This document shows, piece by piece, positions 32,183 through 42,888 of a DNA stretch of 64,000 bases. Within the stretch, counting starts at the first letter, position 1. Each line of letters begins with the position of its first letter. Where the stretch lies: NCBI GenBank assembly GCA_037176725.1, contig JAZBRS010000029.1, forward strand, positions 41,736,001-41,800,000, in the 5' to 3' direction. The DNA is from Posidonia oceanica. Its lineage: Eukaryota; Streptophyta; Magnoliopsida; Alismatales; Posidoniaceae. A program made the translations under genes and the position numbers. The notes beneath the pieces are model-generated. The model made no database searches, had not been told where the DNA came from, and saw nothing but the letters and a program-made list of their open reading frames with translations.

Positions 32183-32713
32183 GTTTCCTATGACAATGTG
32201 TTGCCACGCGTTGAGGAGCCGAATGGTTTGGCCACGGCGAAATGGTGCATCCGAGGAGGACTTGACTCGAAAACACCAGAAAATGCGAATGTGAAGGGAA
32301 AAGAGGATAAGAAATGGAGTCGCCACCTAGTCTATTTGAAAATCGGAAAGACGAGGAAAATCGGATGCAAGAAACATGCAAATAAGCAATGCGATTTTAA
32401 AAATGAGAGAATCTGTGCCAAATGGACACGACACAAGTCATTGCAGTCCAGAGAAAGGGTAATAACTCCTATTATGCATGGGGAAGGGGTTAGGCACCCC
32501 CATGCACCCGAATGAGTCAGTCTTTCTAGGTCATTCCGCTCATATGTGTGGCAAATGTAGGCAAATGATTGCCAAATTATGTATGCCCAAGGGGCAATGC
32601 AATGCATGATATGCTCTGATGTAAAACATGCATAAGGAAACAAATCAGAGACTGCAAAATGAAATGGATGCATGAGATTCAACAAAAAACAATGCTCTAT
32701 TTGCACTGTTGTG
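32183..32713 (-). mobile_element. LTR of a minus-strand Tat-like element, left part
   Basis: The block resembles the end of the element 1 LTR read on the minus strand: 'gacttgactcgaaaac', 'gagtcgccacctagtctatt' and 'ggggttaggcacccccatgcac' have close counterparts there. It is cut at 32713 by element 2 (TSD TTGTG, 32709-32713) and resumes at 62316. Confidence 0.7.
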
Positions 32714-32925
32714 TGTAGATACCTCGTTTTGGCACTCCCTTCATGTTAGTATAATCTCTTGCATTAGGTCGCTCTTAGAAGCCCTCTGCCCAATCCAGAA
32801 TGTCTCACTTGAGCCAAATGTTTTCTCTCCAATCCATAATGTTATCCTCATCTAAGCCCCAAATGTCGGCAACCTGAGTGTTCTTCATGTCCTAACCAAA
32901 TTTGGAAATTGAACTGACTGAGGGT

Positions 32926-33009
32926 GTTGTACGCTGGCTTCTCAACGTATAACGTTGGCCGCTGGTTCTCCAGCGGCTAACATTGGCCGTTGGTTTTCCA
33001 ACGTTCAAC
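32926..33009. repeat. Module cluster in the element 2 LTR, three 28-bp units
   Basis: Three contiguous units with 9-bp arms and 10-bp spacers. Arm pairs are GTTGTACGC/ACGTATAAC, GTTGGCCGC/GCGGCTAAC and ATTGGCCGT/ACGTTCAAC. In units two and three the spacer itself is TGG-TTYT-CCA, so the stem can reach 12 bp. Confidence 0.9.
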
Positions 33010-33182
33010 GTGGCAACCCAGTCAACCCAAAGCTTTCCTTATTTGTCCAAATCCAAAAATCATTTTTTGCCTTCTTTGGAACCTGTTGACCGGTCAAAGC
33101 CATCAAAGTCGAGTTTAAACACACTTAATGACTCCTTAATTGGGGAATCTTCTTTGATCCTGGTAGTTATGCCTCGGAGGTC

Positions 33183-33238
33183 GTTATACACTGGGACTCT
33201 CGCTTATAACGTTATACGCTGGTTTTCCAGCGTATAAC
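33183..33238. repeat. Module cluster in the element 2 LTR, two units
   Basis: Arm pairs GTTATACAC/GCTTATAAC and GTTATACGC/GCGTATAAC. The second unit is a perfect 12-bp stem (arms GTTATACGCTGG and CCAGCGTATAAC) around TTTT. It lies 65 bp before the TATA box. Confidence 0.92.
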
Positions 33239-33302
33239 ACTTCTGAAACAGGAAATTCTGTTGACTTGGCATTTGTGTCCTTTTTTGTTCCTCCCCTGCT
33301 TC

Positions 33303-33310
33303 TATAAAAG
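33303..33310 (+). promoter_or_regulatory. TATA box of the element 2 5' LTR
   Basis: TATAAAAG sits in the middle of a perfect 9-bp inverted repeat (CCCCTGCTT at 33293-33301 and AAGCAGGGG at 33308-33316). The arrangement is identical in the 3' LTR. Transcription would start about 30 bp downstream. Confidence 0.8.
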
Positions 33311-34330
33311 CAGGGGTACCCCCACAGGGTTGATGGCCGGATTTTTGGAACTCACATGCTCTCTTGAGATTAAAAGATCTTAGAGAAGTGAGGTCCTTGA
33401 GAATTGAAAGAGTGAAGAGAGATTTTGAAAGGCGGAGAGTCTTCGAAAAAGCTTGAGTGTTCCTTTGTCGTTGTTGGCATCATGTCAACACAGTTTGCAC
33501 TCTGTGCATAGATAAAGGAGACTCTATTTTATTGTTTTCTCTTCTTTTCTCATATCACATGTTTAATTCCATAGCATAATCAAGCATTTTATTTTGAGTT
33601 CATATATGGTTGTAGCTAAGCATACATCTTTATTAGTTGCAACCGGGGGGATCAAACCCCTTGGGTACGTATTTCATTATGTTTTTCCATTTTCTTTTCT
33701 ATTTATTCTGGATAAGTTACTACACGTATTGATTCATCTTTGCATTATTTTTTTTGTTTTGCTAACATTTGTCATACAAGGAGGAAGAAAGAAGAAGAAG
33801 CTCACCAAGCACGAGCACCCTTGGGCAACGCTAGCGTTGTCCCAAGGTTGCTGAACCCGCAACCATATCACATCTCCCCAAGGCGTCTCGAGGGCTGGCG
33901 AAAGCGAACTGAGAGTGGCGATCACACCAATTCCATCACACGTGGAGTGACGGAGTTGGATACAAAAAGGGGACCCCGAGAAAGAGCAGATAGAGCCAAA
34001 AAGAATAAGCCTCTTCTCCTTCCCAATACCCCATATCCACAGTCTGGCGATCATGGTGAGACGGCTAAAAGTGCCCCCGTGCAAGGTGAGTAAGCCTTTC
34101 TTTCTTCTTCCTCCTTCATTACTGACATTCTTAGTTTAGTTTTAATTTCTTAATTTTTCATAAGTTTTAAGGTAGCGGTGAAATTCCTCGTAGTGTTTTG
34201 AGGCGCCGTGACCCTTCTCGTTTTTTCCACGTCCAAATAACTGAAATCACCTCCCCCGTTTCTCTGGATTCTTGGGAGTGGAGGTGGTTTGTAAAAGCCA
34301 CTGTTTTTCTGAAAAAAACTCTGTCAGTAC

Positions 34331-34414
34331 GTTGTACGCGTGAGCTGGCACGTCTAACATTAGACGCTCCATTCCTTGCGTCTAACATTGGACGCCCCAA
34401 TATCCGTGCCTAAC
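34331..34414. repeat. Module cluster in the element 2 leader, three units
   Basis: Three contiguous 28-bp units. Arm pairs are GTTGTACGC/ACGTCTAAC, ATTAGACGC/GCGTCTAAC and ATTGGACGC/GTGCCTAAC, with 10-bp spacers of different sequence. Confidence 0.88.
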
Positions 34415-35133
34415 GATTACTGAACAGAGACCTTTCTGTTTTAAATTTTCTCTTAGTTTTCTTTTCATAACTAGCCAAAGGACTGAGGTGTGAGGTGATC
34501 GGCTTTGCCGTAGGGACCAGAACTTCAGTTTCTTTGGGTGCTTTGCAAAAAAGAAAAAACAAAACAAAACAAAAAAATCGAATCTTTTTAAATGACTTGC
34601 ATGGCCCTCATTGGGAACTAATTGTTTGTGTCGTTTCTTGAGTTATATAGGTAACCGTCTAGGTCCCAAGCACCTCTGTTGCAAAGGGCTTAGGAAAGGT
34701 ACTTGTATTGTCATTGTCTTCCACAAGGGGCCCTTCTTCTTCCTTGGCCTTTTGTGAAAGATGATTAGAACCTCAAGCTTTGACTTGTATTCCTCCCTCC
34801 CCCTTTCGGTGGTTTGATTGTGCTTTGTTTGTGTGGATACGTGAGTGACCCAATCAATCCCGAGTACGCTGGGCTCTACCTTTATGGGGTAGGGACCTAG
34901 GTGTATTCGGGCTCCCCCCAGCATCCTCAGGAGTTGAGGTAGGGGATAGTACCAAAATATATTCACCCATTTTGTGAGGAGCCATAGAAATCCCGAAAAA
35001 AAGCCACACCTAAGCCTTAGGGGACCCAGAGAGCTACAGCAGATTTAAAACACTAATCTCAAAGCGAAAACAAGAAGCTAAAACTTTAATCGCTGTCTGA
35101 AAGTGTTTCTGTGCAGTTTTCTGTGAACAGGGT

Positions 35134-35189
35134 GTTAGACGCTGGGATATCTACGTTTAACATAGTACGCAGCAAATCCCATGGCTAAC
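35134..35189. repeat. Module cluster in the element 2 leader, two units
   Basis: GTTAGACGC/ACGTTTAAC and ATAGTACGC/ATGGCTAAC with 10-bp spacers. More degraded than the others. Confidence 0.75.
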
Positions 35190-35560
35190 GCATTCTCTGT
35201 GTGACTGTTATATTTTAGCTCCTCAGTGTGATTGTTTGGCAGGGGAAGACATTTGAAAAACCCAAAACAGTGACAGTATCAGCCAGGGGCAGTTCTGTTT
35301 TACTTTTTACTTTTTTTTAGGAACCTGTATTAGATTTCCTAAGTTCTTGTAATTTCCTTTCTTTGCACTTGTAATCCTTTAAAACAAAAAAAAAAGGAAA
35401 AAAGAAGAAAAAGAAAAGAGCAAAAATAATTAGAAAAAAAAAGAGAGAAAAAATCAGAAAAGCAAAAAAACAGAAAAGGAAAAAAAAAAGAAACAGAGGG
35501 AAAAGCTGAGAAGAAAAGAGAAGAAGAAAAGGGAAGACAAGAGGGAATACAACTGGGGTC

Positions 35561-35617
35561 GTTGAACGCACAGTTTATTGCGTCCAACGTTATACGCCGC
35601 ATTCTGAGGCATATTAC
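35561..35617. repeat. Module cluster before gag, two units
   Basis: GTTGAACGC/GCGTCCAAC (10-bp spacer) followed by GTTATACGC with a degraded right arm. It ends about 35 bp before the gag ATG. Confidence 0.8.
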
Positions 35618-35652
35618 GCCCTGAAGCCAATTCCATCTCAAAAGCTGCTACA

Positions 35653-36960
35653 ATGATGAACCAAATCCTTGAAGCTAAACAACCGAAAAGAGAGAGGTCA
35701 AACTCAGAAAGTACCTCGGCAGAGGAGCCCACAATCTACCATCCGATCACCGGAGAAGCCTTGGATCCAGACTCGATCCAGTACAAAGCCATGTACCAAT
35801 TCTTAAACGAAGAGGCATCAACGCCTATGGGGCCATGTCAGAACAACCTCCAGCAGCCACCCCACCTTGGTGAAGGATAACGAAGGCTAATTGCGGACCA
35901 TACCCCTAAAGATCTATACCAGGGACAAAATGGCAACCCACCGCCGGACACAAACCACCTAGGTCATGGTACAGCGCTCAACGGAGCTTATAACTCAAGG
36001 GCCAACCCCTTGATTCAGGAACAAAATTACATGCCACATGGCGAGTACAAGGAAGGAGTCTATCCAAGACATCATCTCCAACCACCTACGGCAGGCAATC
36101 AGCCTCAGCCAGATCATCACCACCATCAGGCATCTCCCCCACGATATGAGCAGGTCATACCTCAACACTTCTGCAACAGCTACCTCAATCAGCAGCAGAA
36201 CCATCAGTCCTTCAACTCACATGTCCCGACCCCATCAACTGGGATAGCAAATTTGGATGAGATGAGAAAAATGCTCAGTGCATTAGGGGTACATACCCAA
36301 GCTCCAGCAAACTTTGATATGAGTCGGTTTCCCCTGTTCAGATTACCTCTGGACTTCAAGTACCCGAAGACTCCTAAGTTCAACGGAACCACTAACCCGC
36401 TCAGTCACCTAGTGCGGTTCCAAATGGAGTCAGCCCCCTACTTCCATGATTTGGGGCTTGTTGTACACCTGTTCTTCTACTCACTTGAAGGAGAGCTCAT
36501 GGATTAGTTTCTCACTCTCTCTAAGGAAGACCTCAGCAGCTTTGATAAAATCAGAGAGAGCTTCCTCACAAAATACCAGCACAAGAAAGACCCCAAGCCA
36601 ACCTTCCACGACCTAAGCAAGGAGGTCATGAAGCAAGGTGAAAGCTAGGTGACATTCGCCAACAGATGGCGGGAAATGGCGGCCAGACCAGGACTGACCA
36701 TTCCGAAGAGATAGGTGGTCCAGACCCTCATTGCAAACACCACTAGACCGATGAAGAAGGGACTCGTGAATGCCTACTGTCCCAATGTGACGGCCTTATA
36801 TGAAGTGGCGGCCTCCGTTAAAGAAAATCTGCATGAATTCATGGAGGAGCCAAAGAAGAGCCGGAAAACACAGGTAGTAGAAGGCGTGACCGGAGTCGTC
36901 AACAAGATGAGCCCCGCACCCAGGCCATTTGAACAAAGGGCTATACTAGCTTCACAATAG
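35653..36960 (+). pseudogene. gag: Gag of element 2
   Basis: One frame starting at ATG 35653. It has a histidine/glutamine-rich N-terminal part, then the capsid-like block DMSRFPLFRLPLDFKYPKTP, KFNGTTNPLSHLVRFQME, YSLEGELMD, FLTLSKEDLSSFDKIRESFL and KEVMKQGES (36300-36640). In-frame stops are TAA near 35878, and TAG near 36505, 36646, 36712 and 36958, several at positions where the family has Gln or Trp (GELMDW, GESQ). No frameshift is seen up to 39675. The shell protein would package element RNA; this copy cannot make it without readthrough. Confidence 0.87.
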
Positions 36961-37145
36961 CCAACCTGGAGCCACCCTCCTCCTCAACAACAGCAAGTAT
37001 GGAGCCACCCTCCTCCTCAGCAACAGCAAGCATGGAGCTACCCTCCTCCTCAGCAACAGCAGGCATGGAATAGTCCTCCTCCTCAGCAACAGCAAGCATG
37101 GAGCCGCCCTCCTCAGCAACAGCAGGCATGGAATAATCCTCCCCC
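36961..37145 (+). repeat. Glutamine/proline repeats in Gag
   Basis: Six or seven copies of a unit encoding PPPQQQQAWS or a close variant, of about 33-36 bp each, between the capsid-like block and the zinc knuckle. It keeps the gag frame. Confidence 0.85.
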
Positions 37146-37164
37146 TCAGCAACAAATCCGCCCT

Positions 37165-38544
37165 ATGTGGAATGCTCCCCGACAGCAATGGACTAGGGGC
37201 AATCAAAATTGCCAGGACAACAACAGAAATCCCCCCAACAACACTGGGAATGGGGGCGGTTATCACAATGTTCCCCCTCTATTGCCACGTAAAAAGGGAA
37301 GAAGAGACCATTACCCTCCTCTACTAGTCACACTGGCAGATATGTTCATAGAGCTAAAGGATGCAAAAGCAGTTGAACTCCCGCCAGCCAGGCCTGAATT
37401 GCCAAACTGTGACCAGAGCAAATACTGCCCGTTCCATAGGGTACATGGTCACAACATCAATGACTGTTGGACTTTCAGGGACATAGTCTATGACATGGTA
37501 GAGGCAGATGTGTTTGAATGGGATGTCCTAGTCAAAAGAGCCAAACAAAGAAAGCAGACAGGGACGTCTCAACACGTCTACAGCGACCCTCTCCCCAAGC
37601 ACCAAGTCATGGCATTCCAGGACGAACAGCTCCCTAATCTACTAACGTCAAAAAACTGGGACAACCATGTCATACCAGAAGAGGACTGGGACAGCCAAGC
37701 TGAGCATTGGGGAATAATCTCGGATGATGATTGGGACAACGAGGCAGACGAGGAACTAACAGTGAAGGAGCTCCTTAGCCAGTTCAACCTCACAGCAGTA
37801 GTGGAGGGACCACAAGAGGATATGAAGGAAGAAAGCCAAGTTCAAAAGGCCAATCAGCAATTTGAACGAGAAAATATAGTCTTCAAAGATTCGGAGCTTC
37901 CGCCCCCACATAAGCAAGAGCTGCTGCTTGTCATCATAGTGGGCATCAATGACCATGTGCTGCAAGAAGTATTATTTGACACTGGAGCGAGCCGAAGCCT
38001 CAGTTCTCTCTCCACACTCCGGAGCTTAGGGCTAAATGAGGGTGAGCTAGATAGAACTCCCTTTATGTGCACCGGGTTTGATCAGAAGGAGAAATTCGCA
38101 CTAGGCACAATGCCCATGGAAATCACAGTCGGTCCTTTGACCAGTACCACTTCGGTGATCATTATGAAGGAGGAAGTCCTGGAGCCACTCATCCTAGGGA
38201 GGTCTTGGCTAGCAGAGGTCGGGGTCGTAGCATCTTCAGTTCATCAAATGCTAAAATTCAAATACCAAGGAGTGGTCATTAGCATTCCAGCTAATCGACC
38301 GGAGATTCTATGCACATTCAAGATGCCCAAGCCACAAATTGCAACCCTTTGGGAAGAGGAGGAGTCACGTCTGCCGTGGAGAAAATCACCGCTGTGGGAT
38401 CCCAAGCCGCTATCGCCACCGGTCTCCCCAATCTTCAGAGCAACTAGGCCACCATCAAGTCAATTGCCGGCCCTCAACAGTTCAGTATTTTGGAGCACTA
38501 CTACTCCATCATCCCCAATCTTCCAAGTGCCAACAGAGCAGTGA
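37165..38544 (+). CDS. Gag knuckle plus first retropepsin domain, 459 codons
   Basis: In frame with gag. A knuckle-like CPFHRVHGHNINDC is at residues 88-101 (about 37426-37467). After an acidic linker rich in DDDW comes a full retropepsin: VIIVGINDHVLQEVLFDTGASRS (DTGAS at 37978-37992), then PLILGRSWL (LGRSW at 38194-38208), 72 residues after the catalytic Asp. The C-terminal tail is proline/serine-rich and ends at TGA 38542. A second retropepsin follows in the same frame. The tandem arrangement is unusual. Confidence 0.85.
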   Translation: MWNAPRQQWTRGNQNCQDNNRNPPNNTGNGGGYHNVPPLLPRKKGRRDHYPPLLVTLADMFIELKDAKAVELPPARPELPNCDQSKYCPFHRVHGHNINDCWTFRDIVYDMVEADVFEWDVLVKRAKQRKQTGTSQHVYSDPLPKHQVMAFQDEQLPNLLTSKNWDNHVIPEEDWDSQAEHWGIISDDDWDNEADEELTVKELLSQFNLTAVVEGPQEDMKEESQVQKANQQFERENIVFKDSELPPPHKQELLLVIIVGINDHVLQEVLFDTGASRSLSSLSTLRSLGLNEGELDRTPFMCTGFDQKEKFALGTMPMEITVGPLTSTTSVIIMKEEVLEPLILGRSWLAEVGVVASSVHQMLKFKYQGVVISIPANRPEILCTFKMPKPQIATLWEEEESRLPWRKSPLWDPKPLSPPVSPIFRATRPPSSQLPALNSSVFWSTTTPSSPIFQVPTEQ

Positions 38545-38751
38545 GCTAGGGCCACAAAGCCACCAGAGCTTGGCGGACCTATACAGAGGGAGTCCATCTT
38601 CGCCTGGCCGCTCAAGAAAGGAGCATCCAGCGACCCATGGAAAGGAAATGAGGATGCCACGCCCATCACTAGAGGAGGGAGGCTGTCAAACCGAATCATA
38701 CCACCAGCAGAGCAAACAGAGCCAGTCAGACCTGAAGTAGGACCTAGGTCG

Positions 38752-39675
38752 GTGGAATATGACATCCTAGAGCAATTAAAGAAGACACAAGCTAGGATCT
38801 CAATCTATGACCTCATAAACAGCTCAAATCAACACCGGAAAGCTCTGCAAGAAGTGCTAGAGAAGGCCCAAGTTGCCCCAGATATGCCAGCGGAGGAACT
38901 CCATGTTATAGCTACAGCGGCCTTTGTAGAGCCTATCATTACCTTTGCTGATAGCGAGTTGGCGCCAATAGAAAGGAGAAAAGCACCATTGAATGTAACC
39001 ATTTCTATAAACAATCACTTAATTACTGAAGTGCTCATAGATACTGGTGCATCAATGAACATTTGCTCGTTAAATACAATACGAGTCTTGGACGTAAATG
39101 AGGCTTCCTTAACCCGCATTGATATGACGATTGCCAGGTATGATGACAGCAAAAGAAAAGCACACGGCAAGTGGACCACAAAGATAGGGATAGGACCAGC
39201 TCAAGTTCTAACCCAACTAATCGCCATAGACATAAATGTCCCATATCAGATCATCCTGGGAAGACAATGGCTGGACAGTTTAAAAGGAGTATCATCTCCT
39301 CGGCACCAATGCCTAAAATTCCCTCACGATGGGAAAATCATCAAGATAGCAGGGGACATACCAGGCCAAGAAGCAGAGGCAAATGTGATATACCTGCCAC
39401 ACCAGTTCAGTGTACGAGAAAAGCTGACTCGCACCGAAAAAGGCAAGAATGTAGTATCTATGGCCGAGCTAAGGGACAAGTGGGCCAGGCCTAGGCTATT
39501 TCACAAGAAGAAGGAACCCTCAAAAAGCAAAAGACCCTCCATGAATGTGGGATGGGAGATCATGAGGAGAATTGGCTACAAGGAAGGCCACGGCTTAGGC
39601 CCAGAAGGAAAGGGAATGAAGGAGCCAGTAAAGGCCTGTGACAGAGAAGGAAGGGGAGGACTCGGTTTCGACTAG
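38752..39675 (+). CDS. Second retropepsin domain and G-patch of element 2, 307 codons
   Basis: The linker SIYDLINSSNQHRKAL matches the one before the element 1 protease, so this is the Tat-standard protease. VTISINNHLITEVLIDTGAS (DTGAS at about 39040-39054) and PYQIILGRQWL lie with the same 72-residue spacing as in the first copy. The end is a G-patch: GWEIMRRIGYKEGHGLG ... GRGGLGF (39547-39669), a glycine-rich RNA-binding motif also found after some retroviral proteases. A TAG at 39673 ends the frame. Confidence 0.88.
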   Translation: MEYDILEQLKKTQARISIYDLINSSNQHRKALQEVLEKAQVAPDMPAEELHVIATAAFVEPIITFADSELAPIERRKAPLNVTISINNHLITEVLIDTGASMNICSLNTIRVLDVNEASLTRIDMTIARYDDSKRKAHGKWTTKIGIGPAQVLTQLIAIDINVPYQIILGRQWLDSLKGVSSPRHQCLKFPHDGKIIKIAGDIPGQEAEANVIYLPHQFSVREKLTRTEKGKNVVSMAELRDKWARPRLFHKKKEPSKSKRPSMNVGWEIMRRIGYKEGHGLGPEGKGMKEPVKACDREGRGGLGFD

Positions 39676-40445
39676 TTCCCCGACAGACGACCATTACAAT
39701 GGAATCTACAAGGACATTTTACCAGCATAGGGATATTCGACCCGAATTCATCCCCCCTGGGAAATATTATTTTGGCACAATCAACCTAACACACTCTCCA
39801 AAGTGCAGAGGACATAGCTTTCTGGCTTATTCCAAACACTTGAATTGCCAGTAGAGCCTCACGAAGGTCAGACTGCAAGGGAGTTGACAGCAGGGCCTCA
39901 CGAAGGCCAGGCTGTAGCAGCAGAGCCTCACGAAGGTCAGACTGCAGAAGAGTTGCCAGCAGAGCCTCACGAAAGTCAGACTGCAACATCACCGCCACCA
40001 CTGTTAGGCGCACCAGCCCCCGAACCTCTGGATAGGCCACCTCTTTCTGCTTCTCCCTCTTTTTCCGGCACCGTCGCTTCCAAGCCTCCGCCTCCTCCAG
40101 CTCCGGACATCTCTTCCTCTTTGGAGAAAAGGCCGGGGCAAACTCTATGCAAGTCACAACGACTCGTAGACAGGGTCTGCCGCTTCACGGCTAATCTCTC
40201 TGAAGGTCTGCAGCCTTAAAGACCTGAAGCTAACCCCGATCTAGGGGCCGACCATGAGCTTCTCGAAGATGATGGGAACATCGACCATGACGAGCCCGCC
40301 TAGAAAGGCTCCTACCTCTACTAATGGAGGTAACTCTAGGGACATCCCCCTAGATGCTGTAAATAAAACTTTGTTTAATTCTGCACTGTTTTCATTTCTT
40401 AGGAATAAAGTAATTTACTTTCTGTTTTCAATAAGGGAGAGGATC
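39676..40445 (+). other. Linker region between protease and RT, possible intron
   Basis: A different frame (39845-40219) encodes four copies of EPHEGQT-like peptides followed by a proline-rich stretch. Near 40327 there is GTAACT, followed by a T-rich stretch, then TTTCATTTCTTAG near 40402 and TTTTCAATAAG near 40437, so a spliced intron is possible. Ogre elements have an intron between protease and RT, which supports the idea, but the joint cannot be fixed from one copy. Confidence 0.45.
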
Positions 40446-40881
40446 ACCATGTTAGTTCTAGCAGCTCGCGGTCAACTTCGACCACCGCTTCCAAAACTGT
40501 GCACGTGTGTCAATACACGGAGGCATTGCCTCAGGAGCTGGCTAATGCTAACATGGTCTTCCTAGTAGAGGAATTTGATAGGTTTGGGAAGTGTGCAGCA
40601 ATGGAGGCATATGAGCTGGTTAACTGCAGTGATGAGGAAGAAGATCAAGAGGCCGACTCAGACCTCCTTAAGCACCTAATGACAAATATGATGAGCAAAC
40701 CAAGGCAGCTGAAGAAGAGACCGTGGAGGTCGACCTGGGAACTATCGAAGAGCCAAAACCAATACTCATAAGTGCAAGCTTGAGCCCAAAAGAGCGGGAG
40801 GAAATGGTCCAAATCTTAAAAGAATTTGTGGATGTGCTGGCCTTCAAGTACAAGGATATGCCTGGTCTATAATCAGCCCTA

Positions 40882-41966
40882 GTGGAACACCTGCTTCCAC
40901 TAAACTCTGGAACCAAACCCGTCAAGCAGAAGTTAAGGCGACTAAGGCCGGAAGTCGCCCTCAAAGTCAAAGAAGAAATTGACAAGCTCCATAAAGTGAA
41001 ATTCATCAGGGTGGTTGTGTACCCCAGTTGGGTCTCAAATATAGTACCAGTGGCCAAAAAGAACGGAAAGGTTCGGGTTTGCATTGACTATCGCAACCTC
41101 AACGCCGCCTGTCCCAAAGATGACTTCCCTTTGCCACATATTGACTTGCTAGTGGACAATATAGCAGGATTTGAGATGCTATCTTTCATGGACGGCTTCT
41201 CCGGTTACAATCAGATTAAGCTAGCAGAGGAGGACCAAGAGAAGACGTCGTTCATCACATCATGGGGGACATACTGCTATGAAGTCATGCCATTCGATCT
41301 CAAGAACGCCGGCGCAACATATCAGAGAGCGATGATGGCCATCTTCCACGACAAGATTGCATGGAAGTGTATGTTGACGATATCTTAGTCAAATCAAGAA
41401 CAAGGAAAGCACACTTTGAGACGCTAAGAAGAGTACTGAGCAGTGCAAGGCAATATCAGCTAAAAATGAACCCAAAGAAATGCGTGTTTGGGGTAACTGC
41501 CGGGAAGCTAGTGGGCTTCATCATCAGCAAAAGAGGAATCGAGGTGAACCCACATCAGGCTAGAGCAATAGCACAGATGCCTCCGCCCCGAAACATCAAG
41601 GAACATGGAGGACTTATCGGCCGCTTACAGTTCATCAGGAGATTCATCTCACAGCACGTAGATCGATGTAAGCCGTTTTATGAGTTACTGAAAGGAGGAA
41701 GGGAATTCACTTGGGATGAGAAATGCCAGAAAGCTTTTGATGAACTCAAAGCATACCTCATGAACCCCCCAGTCTTGTCAGCACCTATGTCAGGGATGCC
41801 TTTGCTACTCTATGTGGCAGTCACTGCATCATCAATAGGGGTAGTGCTAGCTCAACATGATGAGGATGGGAAGAAGGAAAAAGCTATCTACTATCTGAGT
41901 AGAACTTTCCTGGGTTATGAAGAGAAGTATACTGCTATAGAAAAGCACTGCTTAGCCTTGGTATAG
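40882..41966 (+). CDS. RT and RNase H start of element 2
   Basis: KQKLRRLRPEVALKVKEEID, PVAKKNGKVRVCIDYRNLNA, FMDGFSGYNQI and GATYQRAMMAIFHD lie in one frame to about 41355. The continuation MEVYVDDILVKS, NPKKCVFGV and GFIISKRGIEVNP is in another frame, so a small indel falls just before the catalytic YVDD. The RNase H begins with LLLYVAVTASSIGVVL, which lacks the first catalytic Asp, as in element 1. Confidence 0.88.
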
Positions 41967-42239
41967 GCATCTCAAAAGTTGAGACACTACTTCCTAGCCC
42001 ATAAAGTCTGTTACATCGCCAAGATGGACTCAATCAAATTTATGTTCGAGAAGCCAGCCCTCTCTTGAAGATTGGCAAGGTGGCAACTCCTCCTCATTGA
42101 ATTTGACTTGCAATATGTGTCCCAGAAGGCGGTCAAGGGACAAGCCATTGCAGATCACCTGGCGGAACTACCAATAAAAGATTATCAACCAGTCCGAACA
42201 GACTTCCCTGATGAGGAAATACTGGAAATATAGGCCACT

Positions 42240-42760
42240 GAGTCTCCCACTTGACAATAGACTCTCTATTTTGATGGGGCACTCAATAGACAAGGGGCAG
42301 GCATCGGAGTAGCACTTGTCACTCCAGAAGGAGTTCTCATTCCTCGAGCTATATAGCTAAACTTCGCTGCAAATACCAACAATGTTGCAGAATACGAGGC
42401 CTTGATCCTCAGATTACGCCTAGCACTGAGCTAGGGGCAAAGCGGTTGAAACTCATCGGAGACTCCCAATTGGTTCTAAGACAAATTCTAAACAAGTATA
42501 GAACCCTCAACCCAAGGCTAGAAGAATACAAAGGCATTGCATGCCTCCTATTGGCGCGGTTTCAGCAAGTGGTGTATGTCCACACCTTCTGGAGTCATAA
42601 CCTACTAGCAGATGCTCTCACTTCGCTGGCTTCCTCAATCGAGTTCCCCATCAATATTCGGGAGCAAACAATAATGGTTCAGCAACACGGGATGCCTGCC
42701 ATTGACTCAACTGAGCCATGGGCCGTGGAGCTTAGACAGAAGCTGGAGAATCAAGGGTAG
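42240..42760 (+). pseudogene. Plant aRNH domain of element 2
   Basis: LYFDGALNRQGAGIGVAL, NNVAEYEALILRLRLAL, LIGDSQLV and LLADALTSLAS hold the four acidic residues of the second RNase H. TGA, TAG and a frameshift near 42433 interrupt it. Confidence 0.82.
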
Positions 42761-42888
42761 GCACGTTTGAAGTTTGCTACAACATAGAGGATGACGGGAA
42801 CCCATGGTTCTTTGACATCCAGAACTACATTCAAGACGGGATTTTCCCTGACTACGCAACTTCACAAGACAAAGAGGCAGTTCGGAGG

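Larger units (their letters stand above)
32714..34041 (+). repeat. Element 2 5' LTR
   Basis: Starts TGTAGATACC and ends CATATCCACA. It has two clusters of palindromic modules upstream of a strong TATA box at 33303, and an R-U5 part with 'ggtccttgagaattgaaag' and later an AG-rich stretch. Its partner is 60992-62310. Confidence 0.93.
34042..35652 (+). other. Element 2 leader with primer site
   Basis: TGGCGATCATGGTGAGAC at about 34045 begins three bases after the LTR and is the likely primer site. The leader holds three further module clusters (34331, 35134, 35561) and an A/G-rich stretch at 35383-35545. No ORF with family resemblance is seen. Confidence 0.65.
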
